Origin: Ruminococcus sp.
GTDB taxonomy: Bacteria; Bacillota; Clostridia; Oscillospirales; Ruminococcaceae
Reading direction: 5' to 3'
NCBI RefSeq assembly: GCF_024691275.1
Contig: NZ_JAILNU010000039.1
Span: 1-43,552 of the forward strand
DNA length: 43,552 bases
The position numbers and the translations under genes were made by a program. Positions 26,745 through 37,057 of the stretch are shown here, one piece after another (within the stretch, counting starts at the first letter, position 1; every line of letters starts with the position of its first letter). Under the pieces are notes generated by a model. It was given only the letters and a program-made list of their open reading frames with translations, was not told where the DNA came from and searched no databases.

Positions 26745-26785
26745 TCTGATAACTTAGGGTATTTGTAAAAAAGGAAGTTATCAGA
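26745..26785 (+). promoter_or_regulatory. 11-bp inverted repeat in the leader of the isochorismatase gene
   Basis: TCTGATAACTT (26745-26755) and AAGTTATCAGA (26775-26785) are perfectly complementary, 19 nt apart, within the 5' leader. The loop contains AAGGAAG. No T-run follows, so it is not a terminator. Possible leader hairpin or operator. Confidence 0.6.
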
Positions 26786-26810
26786 TCGCGCAAAAATGGA
26801 GATATGTATT

Positions 26811-27329
26811 ATGAAAGAAGCTTTAATTATCATCGACGTACAGAACGACTACTTTGAAGGCGGCGCTTGCGAACTTCATAAGGCTCGTGAAGCCGAAGCA
26901 CACATCGCTGAACTTATTGAGGAGAGCCGCAAGATCGGAAGACATATCATTTATGTCAAACATATAAATCCCGACGACGACCAGTTCTTCAACGAGGGTA
27001 CATACGGCTGTGAGATCTCAGACCGCATAAAGCCGCTCCCAACTGATACAGTTATCGTTAAATACTGCCCTAACAGCTTTCTCGGCACAGAGCTCAATGA
27101 CTGCCTGCGCAGTCTTGGCGTTGAAAAGCTCATAGTATGCGGCATGATGACACATATGTGCGTCGATACAACAGTCCGTGCTGCCATGGATCACGGCTAT
27201 GACGTCACTCTCGTAGCCAATGCCTGCGCAACTATGGATCTTGAGATAAATGGTGAGGTAATACCTGCCGAAATCGTCCAGAAGACGTACATAGCTTCTC
27301 TGGCAGGAATATTCGCAAAAATAGTCTGA
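26811..27329 (+). CDS. Isochorismatase-family cysteine hydrolase
   Basis: 172 residues. The ATG at 26811 is preferred over 26796 because the GGAG ribosome site overlaps the upstream ATG, and the protein then begins MKEALIIIDVQNDYF as in homologues. The catalytic triad is visible: Asp in IIDVQND, Lys in VIVKYCPNSF, and the nucleophile Cys in THMCVDTT. The cis-peptide region before the Cys (CGMMTHMC) is typical. Members hydrolyse nicotinamide, N-carbamoyl compounds or isochorismate. This one lacks a clear nicotinamidase metal site, so the substrate is unknown. First gene of a co-directional run with the dehydrogenase and CoaBC. Confidence 0.9.
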   Translation: MKEALIIIDVQNDYFEGGACELHKAREAEAHIAELIEESRKIGRHIIYVKHINPDDDQFFNEGTYGCEISDRIKPLPTDTVIVKYCPNSFLGTELNDCLRSLGVEKLIVCGMMTHMCVDTTVRAAMDHGYDVTLVANACATMDLEINGEVIPAEIVQKTYIASLAGIFAKIV

Positions 27330-27395
27330 TATCTGCTGGATTTCTTCGCATAATAAGACTGAGAGCCATAGGCTCAAAAAGGAGGATGTTCCGTC

Positions 27396-28376
27396 ATGAA
27401 GGTAGCTTTTTTCGACACTAAGCTTTATGATATGCCGTCTTTTGAAAAATTCGGCAAGGAAAATGATATATGCTTCAAATTCTATGAGACAAAGCTGAAT
27501 GAGGACACCGCCGAGCTTGCAAAAGACTGTGAGGCTGCCTGCGTTTTCGTAAATGATACCGTCAACGCAGCCGTTATCGACAAACTTTGCGGTCTTGGTG
27601 TAAAGGTGCTGGCTCTGCGCTGTGCAGGCTATAATAACGTGGATATCAACTATGCAATGGGCAAACTCAGGGTCGTAAGCGTTCCCGCGTACTCCCCTTA
27701 CGCTGTTGCCGAACACGCTATGGCACTCCTTCTCACATCTATACGCCGTATCCACAAGGGATATATCCGCACAAGGGACTTCAACTTCTCGCTGAACGGT
27801 CTCATCGGTTTCGACCTCCACGGCAAGACCGTGGGCGTTGTGGGAACAGGAAGGATCGGCAGAATATTCATCAATATATGCCGCGGCTTCGGTATGAACG
27901 TCATTGCATACGATAAATTCCCTGCAAAGGACAGCGATATAAAATATGTTGAGCTCGATGAGCTTTTCAGCCGCAGCGATATCATCTCATTCCACTGCCC
28001 TCTCACAGACGAGAGCTATCATATGATAGACGCTGATTCAGTGGAAAAGCTCAAAAAGGGCGTTGTCATTATAAATACTTCAAGAGGCGCTCTTATCGAC
28101 GCAGAAGCTCTGCTCGAAGGAATAAAGGCACGTAAAATAGGCGCTGCTTGCCTCGATGTATACGAAGAAGAAGCAGACGTGTTCTTTCAGGATTTCTCGG
28201 GACATATCATCGCTGATGATACCCTCGCACGTCTTATCTCGATGCCCAACGTCATCGTAACTTCACACCAGGCTTTCCTCACCGAAGAAGCTCTCAGCAA
28301 CATCGCTGAGACAACAGTAAACAATCTCATCGCCTGCCATAAGGGCGAGGAGTGCGCTAATGAATTACACATCTGA
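27396..28376 (+). CDS. D-isomer-specific 2-hydroxyacid dehydrogenase, D-lactate type
   Basis: 326 residues, ATG with AAGGAGG upstream. NAD-binding motif GVVGTGRIG in the middle third. Catalytic residues of the family are visible: Arg in INTSRGALID, the acidic residue in the CLDVYEEE segment, and His in TSHQAF. The N-terminal RCAGYNNVD and the YSPYAVAEHAMAL motifs match D-lactate dehydrogenases (LdhA-like) more than phosphoglycerate dehydrogenases. It would reduce pyruvate to D-lactate to reoxidise NADH in fermentation, or act on a related keto acid. It overlaps an alternative start of the next gene. Confidence 0.9.
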   Translation: MKVAFFDTKLYDMPSFEKFGKENDICFKFYETKLNEDTAELAKDCEAACVFVNDTVNAAVIDKLCGLGVKVLALRCAGYNNVDINYAMGKLRVVSVPAYSPYAVAEHAMALLLTSIRRIHKGYIRTRDFNFSLNGLIGFDLHGKTVGVVGTGRIGRIFINICRGFGMNVIAYDKFPAKDSDIKYVELDELFSRSDIISFHCPLTDESYHMIDADSVEKLKKGVVIINTSRGALIDAEALLEGIKARKIGAACLDVYEEEADVFFQDFSGHIIADDTLARLISMPNVIVTSHQAFLTEEALSNIAETTVNNLIACHKGEECANELHI

Positions 28377-28386
28377 GGAGTTCGCC

Positions 28387-29580
28387 ATGCTTAAAGGAAA
28401 AACCGTATTGCTCGGAGTCAGCGGCTCTATTGCCGTATACAAGATCTGCAACCTCGCACGTATGCTCACAAAGCTGGGAGCAGATGTTCACGTTGCAATG
28501 ACCCCGAATTCACTTAACTTCGTTCACCCGCTGACTTTCGAGACCCTTACTCAGCACAAGTGCCTTATCGACACATTCGACCGCAATTTCGAGTACAGCG
28601 TTGAACACGTATCTATCGCTAAAAAGGCAGATGTTGTCATGATAGCGCCTGCCTCCGCAAATGTTATCGGCAAGATAGCAAACGGTATCGCGGACGATAT
28701 GCTCACTACAACTGTCATGGCGTGTACCTGCAAGAAGATAATCGCTCCCGCCATGAACCATAATATGTTCCACAACCCTATCGTTCAGGACAACATCGAA
28801 AAGCTGAAAAAATTCGGCTACGAGATAGTTGAGCCTGTCCGCGGTATGCTCGCTAACCGTGATATCGGCGATGGAAAGCTCCCCGACGAGGAGACCCTGC
28901 TGGAGTACATCGTCCGTGAGGCTGCTTTCGAGAAAGACCTCGCAGGCAAACGTGTACTCGTTACCGCAGGCGCTACCCGTGAGAGCATTGACCCCGTTCG
29001 CTTTATCACAAACCATTCCAGCGGCAAAATGGGCTTCGCACTTGCAAGAGCTGCAATGCTCCGCGGTGCTGATGTAACTGTGGTAGCAGCTCATACCGAT
29101 GTCGAGCCGCCAATGTTCGTGAATGTTGTTCCCGTTCAGTCTGCCGAGGATATGTTCAATGCAGTAAAGGAACGCCTCAGCGAGACTGATATCATCATAA
29201 AAGCTGCTGCTGTTGCGGATTATACTCCCGAAACTACTGCCGACAGCAAGATAAAGAAGTCCGATGACGATATGAGCATACCTTTGAAGCGCACTACCGA
29301 TATCCTTAAATATATCGGTGAGAACCGCCGCGAAGGACAGGTTATCTGCGGCTTCTCAATGGAGACCGATAACGTTATCGAGAACTCACGCAAGAAGCTC
29401 ACTAAGAAGAACTGCGACATGATTTGTGCAAACTCTCTCCGCAAGGCAGGTTCGGGCTTCGGTACTGACACCAATATCATCACCATGATAACCAAGGACG
29501 GCGATGAGGAGCTTGAACTTATGAGCAAATTCGATGCTGCAAATGTTATACTCACAAAACTGAAAGGACTATCAGAATAA
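28387..29580 (+). CDS. coaBC: CoaBC: phosphopantothenoylcysteine decarboxylase / phosphopantothenate-cysteine ligase
   Basis: 397 residues from the ATG at 28387 (AGGAG 7 nt upstream; homologues start MLKGKxVLLGVSG). An ATG at 28360 also has a site and would overlap the dehydrogenase gene by 17 bp. CoaC half about 1-180: [10 protein letters not shown] flavin-binding start, the active-site His in [27 protein letters not shown], and PAMNHNM. CoaB half about 190-397: [33 protein letters not shown] and KLKKT-like KIKK segment. The two halves perform successive steps of coenzyme A synthesis: ligation of cysteine to phosphopantothenate, then decarboxylation. Full length and all motifs intact. Confidence 0.95.
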   Translation: MLKGKTVLLGVSGSIAVYKICNLARMLTKLGADVHVAMTPNSLNFVHPLTFETLTQHKCLIDTFDRNFEYSVEHVSIAKKADVVMIAPASANVIGKIANGIADDMLTTTVMACTCKKIIAPAMNHNMFHNPIVQDNIEKLKKFGYEIVEPVRGMLANRDIGDGKLPDEETLLEYIVREAAFEKDLAGKRVLVTAGATRESIDPVRFITNHSSGKMGFALARAAMLRGADVTVVAAHTDVEPPMFVNVVPVQSAEDMFNAVKERLSETDIIIKAAAVADYTPETTADSKIKKSDDDMSIPLKRTTDILKYIGENRREGQVICGFSMETDNVIENSRKKLTKKNCDMICANSLRKAGSGFGTDTNIITMITKDGDEELELMSKFDAANVILTKLKGLSE

Positions 29581-29582
29581 TA

Positions 29583-30077
29583 ATGGAAGATAATAGTTTT
29601 TGGGGCGGATTTGCTTCAAAGATAAAAATATACCATATTGTAGCAACCTTTACGATCTCTGCGTTTGTATTAATTATATCTTTTGTGAGTTCTGAAAACG
29701 CACTGTCCAAAATAGAAAAATGCACTGCCAAAGTTAACGGTATTGTCACCCAAGTTGATAAAAAGACAGAGCATAAAACGAGAATAAGCAATGGTAAAAG
29801 AATACACTATACCAAAACAATTACCATTGCTTACATATCGGTCGAAACAGACAATGTATTTACCATAGAATCTATTTCAAAATATACTACTGAATTTACC
29901 AAGGGAGAAATAGTGACTATTCACTACGATCCCAACAACCCGAACAGCTACTACATCAATGATGATGCTGAAGAACATGAGGGATTTGCTGTATATGGCA
30001 TATTTTTCTTTATATTAGGATCTGTACTTACCATATTATATCGAGTCAACAAAAGGCAGCAGGACTTTTACTACTGA
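29583..30077 (+). CDS. DUF3592-like membrane protein
   Basis: 164 residues. Two membrane spans, about 18-36 and 136-155, flank an extracytoplasmic domain. That domain has the CTAKVNGIVTQV start, YTKTITIAYISVE middle and VTIHYDPNNPNSYY end characteristic of DUF3592. It begins 2 bp after the CoaBC stop, so it is cotranscribed. No strong ribosome site is seen right before the ATG; AAAGGA lies about 16 nt upstream. Function of the family is unknown. Confidence 0.8.
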   Translation: MEDNSFWGGFASKIKIYHIVATFTISAFVLIISFVSSENALSKIEKCTAKVNGIVTQVDKKTEHKTRISNGKRIHYTKTITIAYISVETDNVFTIESISKYTTEFTKGEIVTIHYDPNNPNSYYINDDAEEHEGFAVYGIFFFILGSVLTILYRVNKRQQDFYY

Positions 30078-30087
30078 TAAACAGCAA

Positions 30088-30114
30088 AAGAGCGCACAGT
30101 GTGCGCTCTTTTTA
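30088..30114. terminator. Bidirectional terminator between converging genes
   Basis: 10-bp perfect stem AAGAGCGCAC/GTGCGCTCTT with a 3-nt loop followed by T residues on the plus strand and A residues before it. Confidence 0.92.
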
Positions 30115-30128
30115 TTTCTCCTGTCAGA

Positions 30129-31166
30129 TCATGTGGAAACATTTGAATAGTATGCAAGTATCTTCGATGCGTCATTTGCGTTGACCTCTCCGTCCATGTC
30201 AATATCAGCTGCCGCAAGCTGCTCAGCGCTGAGCTCGTCCTCCTGATCTGTCGAAACAAGAGCATAGTGCGCTAAGACCTTCGATGCGTCAACAGAATCC
30301 ACCCTATTGTCACTGTTAACATCACCGCGGATAGCTCCATTTTCCAGCAAAGGCGAAGCAAGTCCGTTCAGAGTGAACACCACTCTCACCGACTCAGCCG
30401 CACTGAATCCAGCTGTATCCCCTTTCCTCAGCAGAACTTCCGAATTCAGGATATTTCCATTGTGCGAGCCGTAGTCTGAAGCACGGTACACAGGCGCTTC
30501 TGCAATATCGCCCTCATACTTCACACCGTCCAGCCATATCTCCTCGACTGCCATGCCGAATTTATCCTTGACGCCAAGATCGAACGGCTCGTAATTGTCT
30601 ACAAGAAGGCTTATGTCTGCCGCACTGATATAGTCTGTATACCCACTTATATCCCATGTAACATCATATCTTCCGTCTGCTGTAATGCAATCGCCCTTTA
30701 TCTGTCTGTAATAGCTGTTTGTCTTGAGTGCCAGATAAGATGCGCCTATTGCGGTAACTGATTTCTGCTCAACGACGTTGATCTCAATAGTATCCTCTTT
30801 GACTGCGCCCGAAAGGTAATTGGTGTGTCGTACAGTGATATTAGTTTTTCCTACAGCTGCACCCTCGGCACATCTGATAGTTATTGTATTGTAATCGTTG
30901 TTTTTAAGCTGCGGCTCTTTCATATAGTCGGGCTCTACAGTGATACTCGGATCATCAGGTATGAATGTCATCGTGCCGATCTGTGATACCCAGAGCACAA
31001 CATCTACAGAACCGCCCGGGACTACCTCGATATCGCCGCTTTTCACACTGAAACTGCCCGGGATCACAGGAATATCAAAAGCATTTGCGTATGAACTTAT
31101 GTAAGGCAAAGATGTCACTCCCATTGAAAGGGAAAGAAAAGCTGACAATAACTTAGTATTTTTCAT
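30129..31166 (-). CDS. Secreted dockerin protein with unknown N-terminal domain
   Basis: 345 residues from ATG 31166 (GAAGGAGG upstream). Signal peptide about 1-28 (ending YANA). Residues 30-130 look like a beta-sandwich, with VKSGDIEVVPGGSVDVVLWV and a Big-type ITVRHTNYLSGAVKEDTIEINVVE segment. Residues 150-270 are another beta-rich region of no recognised family. A C-terminal dockerin spans about 280-345 with two calcium loops (DVNSDNRVDSVD and DIDMDGEVNAND) each followed by the ASKxLAxY helix. No catalytic motif was seen. It would plug into a cohesin of the cellulosome. AT-rich sequence upstream (31280-31330) probably holds the promoter; a weak TTGATA-N17-TATATA is at 31298-31326. Confidence 0.85.
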   Translation of the reverse strand: MKNTKLLSAFLSLSMGVTSLPYISSYANAFDIPVIPGSFSVKSGDIEVVPGGSVDVVLWVSQIGTMTFIPDDPSITVEPDYMKEPQLKNNDYNTITIRCAEGAAVGKTNITVRHTNYLSGAVKEDTIEINVVEQKSVTAIGASYLALKTNSYYRQIKGDCITADGRYDVTWDISGYTDYISAADISLLVDNYEPFDLGVKDKFGMAVEEIWLDGVKYEGDIAEAPVYRASDYGSHNGNILNSEVLLRKGDTAGFSAAESVRVVFTLNGLASPLLENGAIRGDVNSDNRVDSVDASKVLAHYALVSTDQEDELSAEQLAAADIDMDGEVNANDASKILAYYSNVST

Positions 31167-31397
31167 AATGATACCTCCTTCAAGGTAAAGACCGCCTCGC
31201 GGTACACACCTCAATGTACACGCAAAGCATTGTTTATTGCCTTCACTTATTAGACGTTCTTCACTGACACTTCTCTCATACTCCCTCTATATTATATATA
31301 TATCCATATCAAATCCATATATCAATATATAGTCAATAAAAAACTCGGGAACATATAGACGGGTACTAATAAAGAAGTTTTATTACTTTGAAGATAA

Positions 31398-33349
<1,952 letters not shown>

Positions 33350-33479
33350 AGCGATCTTTCCTTTGCATTTATATCTCTAAGCATTGGTGAGGGCATCGCT
33401 TTATCTATCTTACCCTCTATGCAGTCACAAGGTCGGTATTTCTTCCTTTCAGCCGACCGAGTATTTTGCGACTATAACA

Positions 33480-33509
33480 ATTATAGCGCGCACTGATACT
33501 AAAAGTCCA
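33480..33509 (-). promoter_or_regulatory. Promoter B upstream of tnpW, sharing the GCGCGC element
   Basis: TGGACT (33504-33509), 18-bp spacer, TATAAT (33480-33485) on the minus strand. The 13 bases TGCGCGCTATAAT are identical to promoter A, and TGCGCAATGAATC upstream resembles its -35 region. A GGTCGG/CCGACC inverted repeat lies in the leader (about 33432-33459). Confidence 0.6.
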
Positions 33510-33576
33510 GATTCATTGCGCATGAACTTTGGGTTGGATTTTAGTTTTCCCCAGTGCAATTTATACTGGAAATATG

Positions 33577-33609
33577 AAAAAAGCACCAAGTTCATAACAC
33601 TTGATGCTT
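33577..33609 (-). terminator. Terminator of the alkyltransferase gene
   Basis: AAGCATCAAGT/ACTTGGTGCTT stem, 7-nt loop, followed by T residues on the minus strand. Confidence 0.8.
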
Positions 33610-33619
33610 GAATAGTTTT

Positions 33620-34114
33620 TTATAATGCGTTCTCCAGTTTCAGCAGCTCGATCTTTTTATCAAGACCTCCTTCGTATCCAGTCAGGCTGCCGTCTGCTCC
33701 GACTACTCTGTGACACGGGACAATGATCAAAATGGGATTATGACCAACAGCGCCGCCAACTGCCTGGGCTGACATTCGCTCAATGCCTTTCTGCTCTGCG
33801 ATGATATTTGCGATCTCGCCGTAGGTCATGGTCTGCCCGTATGGTATCGAAAGCAGTATCTCATAAACCGCCTTGCGGAACGGAGTTGTGTTCAGATGTA
33901 TATGTGGAGTGAAGTTTGGAACTTTGCCGCTGAAATATGTATCAAGCCAATTAATAGTCTGCGTGAATATCGGCAGCTTTGCTTTGGTGCTTTCAGATAT
34001 GAGCTTATGGGGGAAGTTTTTCTGTCCGTCGAACCATAAGCCGGTGATTGATTCGCCGTTACTGGTGAGGGTTATGCTGCCGAGCTGAGAAATATAATGA
34101 TGTTTGAAAACCAT
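33620..34114 (-). CDS. ogt: Methylated-DNA--protein-cysteine methyltransferase (Ogt/MGMT)
   Basis: 164 residues. The C-terminal active-site motif IVPCHRVVG has the acceptor Cys at 134. The preceding helix-turn-helix segment (PYGQTMTYGEIANII ... AQAVGGAVGHNP) is typical, and the N-terminal domain is short. The protein removes methyl or alkyl groups from O6 of guanine in a suicide reaction. AAGGAATT precedes the ATG. It lies 30 bp downstream of the next gene on the same strand, so they share the promoter at 34592-34620. Confidence 0.93.
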   Translation of the reverse strand: MVFKHHYISQLGSITLTSNGESITGLWFDGQKNFPHKLISESTKAKLPIFTQTINWLDTYFSGKVPNFTPHIHLNTTPFRKAVYEILLSIPYGQTMTYGEIANIIAEQKGIERMSAQAVGGAVGHNPILIIVPCHRVVGADGSLTGYEGGLDKKIELLKLENAL

Positions 34115-34143
34115 ATTCTTATGAATTCCTTAGTTCTGTCTTA

Positions 34144-34548
34144 TTACACGTTATAACTGCAAATATCAGGAAGAACACCATTTAACTGATAATCATGAAA
34201 AATCATCCTGCACAGACTAACAGCTATATAATCAAAGCCTTGAAGTGTCTTCCATGTATTCTTACTGTTTTCAATCTGTAATTGTCCTTGTTCTATCATT
34301 GCGGAAATATCAATGTTTTTAAGAATTCGTTTTACAATAAGTTTCTTTCTGCCGCTTGGCATTCTTTTCATCTTCTCATGTATCTCAGGTTCAATTAAAC
34401 AAGACTTGTTGATGGTAATAGTGCCGTCATAGATCCTATCAGGATTTCTGAATTGTTCTTCGTTCAGATTATAAGAAGAATAGGAATAAATAACCATATT
34501 CTCATCTTCAAGTTCTTTTTTGCAAGTACCCCCGTATCCTAAACTCAT
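34144..34548 (-). CDS. Unrecognised 134-residue protein of the accessory region
   Basis: The ATG at 34548 has AGGGAG 7 nt upstream and a textbook promoter. The frame extends further upstream but crosses that promoter. The product begins MSLGYGGTCKKE. The middle region IYDGTITINKSCL and MPSGRKKLIVKRI resembles no family I can name. It is rich in charged residues with no membrane span or signal peptide. It has a conserved look (GGTCKKE, FRNPDRIYDG) and is probably a cytosolic protein. It is cotranscribed with ogt. Confidence 0.6.
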   Translation of the reverse strand: MSLGYGGTCKKELEDENMVIYSYSSYNLNEEQFRNPDRIYDGTITINKSCLIEPEIHEKMKRMPSGRKKLIVKRILKNIDISAMIEQGQLQIENSKNTWKTLQGFDYIAVSLCRMIFHDYQLNGVLPDICSYNV

Positions 34549-34591
34549 GATCTCACTCCCTGCCATGACATTTTTGCTTGATGTTAGAATT

Positions 34592-34620
34592 ATTATATAG
34601 CATAGTTTTGAAAAAGTCAA
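34592..34620 (-). promoter_or_regulatory. Sigma-70-type promoter for the unrecognised gene and ogt
   Basis: On the minus strand TTGACT (34615-34620), 17-bp spacer, TATAAT (34592-34597). Its spacer (TTTTC...TATGCTA) resembles those at 36883-36911 and 6952-6980. Confidence 0.85.
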
Positions 34621-34839
34621 CGACATATCACTTGATATAAAGAAAAATATCGCTGAAAAAGTCTCAGCTGCGACCTCTCTACACAAGAGCGAAAGCTTTT
34701 CCAGCAAGCTCGGTATCCCCGCATTACAATTTTGGAAAATTGAATGCTGTGATACATAGCTTGACAGGAGCTTTGCCCCTATGACCCCAACTGAGAAATT
34801 ATACAAGAACTTATGCTATCCCTTGAACCACAAGTGAGC

Positions 34840-34864
34840 AAAAATACCGAGCCTGATGGCTCGG
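34840..34864 (-). terminator. Orphan hairpin, terminator-like on the minus strand
   Basis: CCGAGCC/GGCTCGG stem, loop of 4, followed on the minus strand by TATTTTT. No minus-strand gene lies directly upstream, so its job is unclear. Confidence 0.4.
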
Positions 34865-34909
34865 AAACAGAGATGCCACAAAGGAGCATAATTCAACCTC
34901 AGCAAGCAC

Positions 34910-34986
34910 GGCAATTCGTTCCCACGGAAACCCGTGATAACGCCTCGCATTGCTTGCTGAGGGATGCTCCCCCAAGCCCCCGAATC
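34910..34986. repeat. Palindromic intergenic repeat, copy 1
   Basis: Begins CAGCAAGCACGG and includes TGCTTGCTGAGGGATG; outer arms CAGCAAGCA/TGCTTGCTG are complementary, with an inner CACGG/CCGTG hairpin. About 80% identical to copy 2. Confidence 0.75.
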
Positions 34987-35039
34987 ATGAAACAAACAAC
35001 TTGAAAACTGAATGCTAAAAAAGAGAGAAAAAACCAATC

Positions 35040-35124
35040 CAGCAAGCACGGTATATCGTTCCCACAAGTTTCGTGAGAAACGACATACAATGCTTGCTGA
35101 GGGATGCCCCCAATCCCCCGAATC
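35040..35124. repeat. Palindromic intergenic repeat, copy 2
   Basis: Same outer arms CAGCAAGCA/TGCTTGCTG and the same tail GAGGGATGCCCCC and CCCCCGAATC as copy 1. The inner arms differ but compensate (TCGTT/AACGA), which suggests folding matters. Confidence 0.75.
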
Positions 35125-35170
35125 TGAGCTGAGAAAAATGCATCGAAAAGACCACTCTACGGAGCGTGGA

Positions 35171-35199
35171 TTGACGTGACTTCCGCACTGATTTATAAT
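35171..35199 (+). promoter_or_regulatory. Sigma-70-type promoter for the flavodoxin-like reductase
   Basis: TTGACG (35171-35176), 17-bp spacer, TATAAT (35194-35199). Confidence 0.8.
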
Positions 35200-35245
35200 A
35201 AAAATATCAGAAGAAAAACTGATAGACGGAAGGAGAAAAATCACT

Positions 35246-35935
35246 ATGAAAATACTTGTTCTGAACGGCAGTCCCAAGCGTGAGAAAAGCGACACTATGC
35301 ACATCACACGAGCGTTCCTTGACGGCATGAAAGAAGCCGCTCCACAGGAGGTTCACATCGTCAATATTATCGACAAGCATATCGAATATTGCACAGGCTG
35401 TTTTATCTGCAAGCGCAACGGTGGTGAGTGTATCCATAATGATGATATGAGAGAGCTTCTCGGCGAAGTTCTGGAGAGCGATCTTTTGCTGTTCAGCTAT
35501 CCGCTTTACTGCTACGGAATGCCTGCGCCCATGAAGGCTTTTGCAGACCGCACAATGCCGCTTTCAAGTATGACGATGAAGAAGCAGGGCGACAGGTATG
35601 TTCACATCGGACAGGCGGACTTTTCACACCTAAAATACATGATGATATGCGGCTGCGGATTTCCAAACAGCAAGCAGAACTTTGAGCCTGCGGTGATGCA
35701 GTTCAAGCTGATGTTTCCGAATGATCATACTATCATTACCGTTCCCGAAAGTCCGATGTTCAATGCTCCCGAAGCGGCAGAGGTGACTATGCCGAGACTG
35801 GAGCTTGTAAAGCAGGCAGGAAAGCAGTATGCGGAGACAGGAAAAATTGATGATGATCTGCTTACGGAGATATGCTCGCCGATGATACCGGAAGATGTGT
35901 ATGCGAGCATCTGCAATGGGGAAATAAAGGTATAA
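35246..35935 (+). CDS. Flavodoxin-fold NAD(P)H-dependent FMN oxidoreductase
   Basis: 229 residues. MKILVLNGSPKREKSDT is the phosphate-binding loop of the FMN reductase/flavodoxin superfamily. YCTGCFICKRNGGECIHNDDM gives the CxxCxxxxxxCxxxDD pattern of iron-sulfur-flavoprotein-like family members. LLFSYPLYCYGMPAPMKAFADR is the second flavin-contact segment. A GGAGAA site precedes the ATG. It has its own promoter and a strong terminator, so it is monocistronic. Probable role: NAD(P)H-driven reduction of quinones, metals or nitro compounds. Substrate unknown. Confidence 0.87.
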   Translation: MKILVLNGSPKREKSDTMHITRAFLDGMKEAAPQEVHIVNIIDKHIEYCTGCFICKRNGGECIHNDDMRELLGEVLESDLLLFSYPLYCYGMPAPMKAFADRTMPLSSMTMKKQGDRYVHIGQADFSHLKYMMICGCGFPNSKQNFEPAVMQFKLMFPNDHTIITVPESPMFNAPEAAEVTMPRLELVKQAGKQYAETGKIDDDLLTEICSPMIPEDVYASICNGEIKV

Positions 35936-35972
35936 AATCAAGGCGCAGATGTTGGTTATCTGCGCCTTGATT
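35936..35972. terminator. Strong bidirectional terminator
   Basis: 15-bp perfect stem (35936-35950 with 35958-35972, AATCAAGGCGCAGAT arms), loop of 7, between converging genes. Confidence 0.85.
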
Positions 35973-35992
35973 CTATAATATAGTGATTTTAA

Positions 35993-36850
35993 TTAGATAT
36001 CATCCAAATTATACCCTATTCCTTTCAGATAAGAGTATAAATCACCTACCCTATCAAGATAATCATAGTGAGAATCAAGTGCTTGTGGAAGATCATCGTC
36101 AGGGTAGAGCTTTAACAGCTTATGCAACTTCCATCCGTCACCATACTTGTCAGTGAGTGCAATAAACATTACTTGAGCTGGCATATCAAGGGCTTCATAT
36201 AAAATCTTTTTTTCGTCACTGACTTTGAAATTAGTCAAACGATCATAGAAATAGTTCAGCAGCTCATCTTCTTTGTTGTGTTTATGAAATTCATCAAGCT
36301 CACATTCGATATCATAGTAGCCATATTTATCTTCCAGTATTCTAAATACTTCATAGAGCGTCAAAGATGACAGATCATTTTCGATATTACCCTCGCTGTT
36401 AAGTTTAAATGTGAACCGAAAAACTAATTCTCTGTGCGCTCCTATTGAAACATACCTGCACTTATCAAATATCTCCTTAAAAGCTTCAAATCGTTCATTT
36501 GTCAAAGTGTTTGGTATTGCAGCAAGTTCCTGATGAACTACCCAATCTGCAAAAGCTTCAACTGCTTCATTCGCATATCCCTGTTCGTCATAGAAGGAAT
36601 CAATACCGCAACCTATTTCAAGGATTCCTTCCGAAGAAAGTCTGTTGATACACAGTTCCCCGATATGATCATTATTTTTGAGATCAATCATCCATATCGT
36701 ATAGTTATCCCATTGTTCTGAATGTTTAAGAGCATCGTTCAATATTTGACTGTATGCCAATTTACAGTTGCCAACAGTCTGTGTTTCGATAAACTCCTTC
36801 ATCTGCTCTTGTGAGGCAGGATAAATCTTTAATCGTTCTGTTTCAATCAT
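35993..36850 (-). CDS. GNAT-family acetyltransferase with extra C-terminal domain
   Basis: 285 residues from ATG 36850 (AGGAGG upstream, promoter 36883-36911). The N-terminal half is RimJ/RimL-like: MIETERLKIYPAS, HIGELCINRL, and the acetyl-CoA loop DEQGYANEAVEAFADW. It then stays similar to GNATs to about residue 150 (ERFEAFKEIFDKCRYVSIG). The remaining about 130 residues (DLSSLTLYEVFRILEDKYGYYDIE onward) are helical, acidic and of no recognised family; they are not part of a standard GNAT of about 170 residues. The protein may be a GNAT fused to a regulatory or partner-binding domain. Substrate unknown. Confidence 0.8.
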   Translation of the reverse strand: MIETERLKIYPASQEQMKEFIETQTVGNCKLAYSQILNDALKHSEQWDNYTIWMIDLKNNDHIGELCINRLSSEGILEIGCGIDSFYDEQGYANEAVEAFADWVVHQELAAIPNTLTNERFEAFKEIFDKCRYVSIGAHRELVFRFTFKLNSEGNIENDLSSLTLYEVFRILEDKYGYYDIECELDEFHKHNKEDELLNYFYDRLTNFKVSDEKKILYEALDMPAQVMFIALTDKYGDGWKLHKLLKLYPDDDLPQALDSHYDYLDRVGDLYSYLKGIGYNLDDI

Positions 36851-36882
36851 AGTATCCTCCTGACACACTCTTTGTTAAGCAT

Positions 36883-36911
36883 ATCATAGCATAAATACCC
36901 GAAAAAGTCAA
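36883..36911 (-). promoter_or_regulatory. Sigma-70-type promoter for the GNAT gene
   Basis: On the minus strand TTGACT (36906-36911), 17-bp spacer, TATGAT (36883-36888). Confidence 0.8.
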
Positions 36912-36994
36912 TCTGTGTAACAGCGCAATGCACTGGGGAAAATCCACATTTTGCTGCGCCTTTCACAAGAATTATTACAATCATTCCGATATGC

Positions 36995-37023
36995 TGGACT
37001 CCGGTAGTTTTATCGGATATAAT
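36995..37023 (+). promoter_or_regulatory. Promoter of the small protein-SSB operon
   Basis: TGGACT (36995-37000), 17-bp spacer, TATAAT (37018-37023). It uses the same -35 hexamer as promoter B of tnpW. Confidence 0.7.
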
Positions 37024-37057
37024 GGATTCACAATAAAACTTATGGAGGTATACAGCT

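Larger units (their letters stand above)
34621..35170. other. Gene-free stretch carrying repeats
   Basis: No convincing gene: frames here lack ribosome sites and are shadows of repeats. It holds the orphan hairpin at 34840-34864, two 75-85-bp repeats (34910-34986 and 35040-35124) and a degenerate third start at 34701-34716. Confidence 0.6.

Noticed and set aside
34813..35328. Open frames over the palindromic repeats at 34813-35328
   Set aside because: No ribosome site, low-complexity translation and overlap with repeat copies and a promoter.
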